Positions 61,413-64,000 of a stretch of 64,000 bases of DNA are shown piece after piece. This DNA comes from Chitinophaga niabensis. GTDB lineage: Bacteria > Bacteroidota > Bacteroidia > Chitinophagales > Chitinophagaceae. The position numbers were made by a program, and so were the translations under genes. Location: positions 6,267,001-6,331,000 of the forward strand of contig NZ_CP154260.1 in NCBI RefSeq assembly GCF_039545795.1, written 5' to 3'. Below the pieces are notes generated by a model. The model made no database searches, had not been told where the DNA came from, and was given only the letters and a program-made list of their open reading frames with translations. Within the stretch, counting starts at the first letter, position 1. Every line of letters starts with the position of its first letter.

Positions 61413-64000
61413 ATGATGAAGCATTTTTTGGTATTGGGGCTCACCGGGTTATTGTTAACCGCTAACGGGCAACCGGGAACAGGTTCTCAGGAAAAGCAAC
61501 AACACAAAGCAAAGAAAACGGAAAAGGTTAAACAGGGACCAACGCCCGCAGACCGATGGGTGGATAGTGTATTCAATTCTCTTTCTCATGAAGAGCGTAT
61601 TGCCCAACTCATCATGATACGGATGCATTCCAACCTGGGTGCGGACCATATTGCAGCAGTAACAGCTGATATCAGGAATAATAAGATAGGCGGGCTCGTT
61701 ACTTTCCAGGGAGGTCCGGTCCGCCAGGCAGAACTGGTGAACAGGTACCAGGCCATCAGTAAAGTTCCTTTGCTGGTTGCAGTGGATGGTGAATGGGGAC
61801 TGGGTATGCGGTTTGTGGACAGTGTGATCTCTTTCCCCCGAAACCTGATGTTAGGCGCTGTGCAGGATACCAACCTCATCTATGCTGTTGGAAAAGCGAT
61901 CGGTGAACAATGTAAACGTATGGGCATCCAATACAACTTTGCTCCTGTACTGGATGTAAATAATAATCCCAACAACCCGGTGATCAATGACCGGTCTTTC
62001 GGAGAAGATAAATACCGCGTTGCAGCACATGGTGTTGCTATGATCAGGGGTATGCAGGGTGCGGGTATCATGGCCTGTGCCAAACACTTTCCCGGACATG
62101 GTGATACGGATGTGGATTCTCACTACGACCTTCCTTCTATTAATAAAACCATCGCACAACTGGATTCGCTGGAATTATATCCTTTCCGCAGAGCCATAGA
62201 AGCGGGTGTGGGTTCTATCATGATCGCACACCTGTATATTCCGGCGATTGATAACAAAGCCAACACGCCTACTTCCATTTCCTATAAAACAGTGACCAAC
62301 CTGTTGCAGAAAGACCTGGGCTTTGATGGTCTGATTGTTACGGACGCACTGGAAATGAAAGGCATCTCCAAGTATTACACCAACGGGCAGGAGTCTTTAC
62401 AGTCCTTACTGGCGGGCAACGACCTGATGGAATTGCCTTCTACTTCAAAAGGCAGTATTACGGCGATTGCACAATCCATCAAAAAAGGAAAAGTATCCAG
62501 AGAAGAAGTATACCGCCGCGTGAAAAAAGTTTTGCGTGCGAAATATGATCTGGGCCTTGCACAACTGCAAACCATCGATGCCAATAATATCACCAATGAT
62601 CTCAATGCTGCAGTGTTACCTTTAAAGAAAAAGATTTCCGAAGAGGCCATCACTTTATTGCGTAACGATAATCACCTGTTGCCACTTTCAGATACGGCCA
62701 TTTCTCAAAAGCTGGCCGTAGTGGCTGTTGGCGTGGATGGCGGTAACAATACTTTTGTGGAGGCGGTAAAACAATACCGGCCGGATGCAGATGCCTATGT
62801 GTTTTCTTCCCGCCAGTCTGAAGAGCAGATCTCTTCTATGATAAAACGTCTGAAAGCAGATTACCAGTCAGTGATCATTGCGGTACAGAATTACAGCCGC
62901 CGCCCTGCCAATGATTTTGGGATCAGCCGTGCGGAAAAAGCTTTCATCAACCAACTGTCTGAAGAAATGCCTGCGGTGACCATTGCATTTGGTAATCCTT
63001 ATGCGATCCGCTTTTTCTGTGATGCACCTACTGTGATTGCTGCGTATGAAGATGACAGTCTTACACATAAAGCTACCGCCCAGGTGCTCTTTGGCAAAAT
63101 GGAACCGAAAGGAAAACTGCCGGTAACGGTTTGTAATAATTTCCATTATGGCACGGGCATCACTTCCATTATACCTCCTCCTCCGCCGCCACCATTGCTG
63201 GAAACAGCAGCACCTGAAACGGTTGGTATGAATGGTCAGATACTGGAAAGGATCGATTCACTGGCCAGGGATATGATCATGAAAGGCGCTGCGCCCGGCT
63301 GCCAGGTGTTGGCATTGAAGGATGGGAAAATGGTGTACAACAAGAACTTCGGTTATTATGACTATAGTCAGAAGGAAGCGGTTACCTCCAAATCAGTATA
63401 CGACCTTGCTTCCGTTACAAAAATATGTGCCACCACTTTATCTGTGATGCGCCTGTATGATGAAGGGAAATTAAACCTGGACAGTACACTGGGAACTTAC
63501 CTTACCTGGGTAAGAGGCAGTAATAAAGAACACCTGCGCCTGCGGGATGTTTTGCTGCACCAGGCAGGACTTGTATCTTATATCCCCTTTTATAAGGAAA
63601 CGATCTATGAGAACGGATGGCCTGATACCATGATCTACAAAGCTTACCAGGATTCGCTGCATACTTTGCGGGTAGCGGAAGGGTTGTATATGACACCGCA
63701 GTATACAGATACCATCTACCGCAGGATCCTGGACAGCAAACTGATCCCTGCAGGAAGACAATACATCTACAGCGATAATGATTTTATTTTCCTGGGTAAG
63801 ATCGTGGAAGCGATCACGGGGAAAAGGTTAGATAATTATGTACGGGAAACATTCTATGAGCCTCTGGGACTGATGACCACAGGTTTTGAGCCACGTAGCC
63901 GTTTGCCCATATCACAACTGGTGCCTACAGAATTTGAGAATTTTTTTCGGGTACAGTGGATAAGGGGAGATGTACATGATCCGGGTGCAGCCATGTTTGG
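61413..64000 (+). CDS. GH3 beta-N-acetylglucosaminidase/serine hydrolase fusion, cut by right edge
   Basis: From ATG 61413 (or 61416) an open frame runs to the window end with no stop, 862 codons seen. A signal peptide is followed by a GH3 NagZ-like domain with KHFPGHGDT (Lys224-Thr232), DSH (His237, the acid/base in NagZ) and VTDALEMKG (Asp311, nucleophile). A GH3 C-terminal domain and a PPPPPPP linker lead into a class C beta-lactamase-like domain with SVTK (Ser667, Lys670) and YSDND (Tyr786). In Bacteroidota such fusions act on peptidoglycan; the join could remove GlcNAc and cleave an ester, amide or D-Ala link. The end, near HDPGAAMFG, is missing. Confidence 0.93.
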   Translation, partial: MMKHFLVLGLTGLLLTANGQPGTGSQEKQQHKAKKTEKVKQGPTPADRWVDSVFNSLSHEERIAQLIMIRMHSNLGADHIAAVTADIRNNKIGGLVTFQGGPVRQAELVNRYQAISKVPLLVAVDGEWGLGMRFVDSVISFPRNLMLGAVQDTNLIYAVGKAIGEQCKRMGIQYNFAPVLDVNNNPNNPVINDRSFGEDKYRVAAHGVAMIRGMQGAGIMACAKHFPGHGDTDVDSHYDLPSINKTIAQLDSLELYPFRRAIEAGVGSIMIAHLYIPAIDNKANTPTSISYKTVTNLLQKDLGFDGLIVTDALEMKGISKYYTNGQESLQSLLAGNDLMELPSTSKGSITAIAQSIKKGKVSREEVYRRVKKVLRAKYDLGLAQLQTIDANNITNDLNAAVLPLKKKISEEAITLLRNDNHLLPLSDTAISQKLAVVAVGVDGGNNTFVEAVKQYRPDADAYVFSSRQSEEQISSMIKRLKADYQSVIIAVQNYSRRPANDFGISRAEKAFINQLSEEMPAVTIAFGNPYAIRFFCDAPTVIAAYEDDSLTHKATAQVLFGKMEPKGKLPVTVCNNFHYGTGITSIIPPPPPPPLLETAAPETVGMNGQILERIDSLARDMIMKGAAPGCQVLALKDGKMVYNKNFGYYDYSQKEAVTSKSVYDLASVTKICATTLSVMRLYDEGKLNLDSTLGTYLTWVRGSNKEHLRLRDVLLHQAGLVSYIPFYKETIYENGWPDTMIYKAYQDSLHTLRVAEGLYMTPQYTDTIYRRILDSKLIPAGRQYIYSDNDFIFLGKIVEAITGKRLDNYVRETFYEPLGLMTTGFEPRSRLPISQLVPTEFENFFRVQWIRGDVHDPGAAMF

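Noticed and set aside
1..64000. tRNA, rRNA, CRISPR, insertion sequence or prophage
   Set aside because: I found no repeat-spacer pattern, no transposase or integrase, no phage structural gene and no cloverleaf-like sequence in the gaps.

Overview
The window looks like a chromosomal segment of a Bacteroidota bacterium, most likely a member of the Chitinophagaceae such as Chitinophaga. This rests on an adjacent SusC/SusD outer-membrane pair, an S46 dipeptidyl-peptidase, families largely typical of Bacteroidota (DUF4836, DUF2490, a lipoprotein-rich exported proteome), and many TAnnTTTG-type -7 promoter boxes in front of genes. Genus level is an inference. I see no tRNA, rRNA, CRISPR array, insertion sequence, integrase or phage module. 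Most of the window is core chromosome with some accessory metabolic genes.

Layout. 1-5.1 kb: start of an exported protein (off the left edge), a GNAT acetyltransferase, DNA polymerase I, an ArsC/Spx-fold protein and a MurG-like glycosyltransferase. 5.2-9.6 kb: a tiny lipoprotein, a small unknown protein, then a four-gene run (arginase-fold protein with damaged metal site, YitT-type membrane protein, secreted esterase, DUF2490 protein) closed by a terminator. 9.6-14.6 kb: exported TIM-barrel isomerase-like protein, FGE-like protein, Tat-exported Gfo/Idh/MocA oxidoreductase, DacB-type carboxypeptidase. 14.6-20.3 kb: DPP7-type peptidase, two small lipoproteins, a cluster of three related palindromes, an uncharacterised protein and a second Tat-exported Gfo/Idh/MocA oxidoreductase. 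20.5-28.9 kb: peptide transporter, gluconate-2-dehydrogenase-like subunit 3 plus GMC oxidoreductase, divergent gluconokinase, MutL, secreted MsrB. 29-36.7 kb: SusD, SusC, YciI-like protein, DUF4836 lipoprotein. 36.7-40.2 kb: ABC ATPase and permease, secreted amidohydrolase, Dabb protein. 40.2-48.6 kb: DUF3857/transglutaminase membrane protein, DUF2891 protein, geranylgeranyl-reductase-like flavoprotein, YbaB, TypA, a secreted alpha/beta hydrolase. 48.6-56.1 kb: membrane patatin, heme A synthase, RNase HII, sigma-54, PAP2-like protein, RecA. 56.1-64 kb: a 385-bp U-run-rich non-coding stretch, DUF72, ThuA-like protein, a probable outer-membrane protein, ObgE, adenylate kinase, and a long GH3-serine hydrolase fusion that leaves the window at the right edge.

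How the genes fit together. Housekeeping functions (PolA, MutL, RecA, RnhB, TypA, ObgE, Adk, RpoN) are interspersed with an exported carbohydrate and peptide economy: SusCD uptake, DPP7 and a POT peptide transporter, gluconokinase, and several periplasmic redox/isomerase proteins (two Gfo/Idh/MocA, GMC plus its Tat partner, TIM-barrel, ThuA-like) of the kind used for oxidised or 3-keto sugars. Peptidoglycan functions are represented by DacB and the GH3-serine hydrolase fusion. The most unusual non-coding features are the three palindromes at 17,992-18,187, a 20-bp element shared by two distant minus-strand genes (18,783 and 59,187), and the run of terminator-like U-tracts behind recA.
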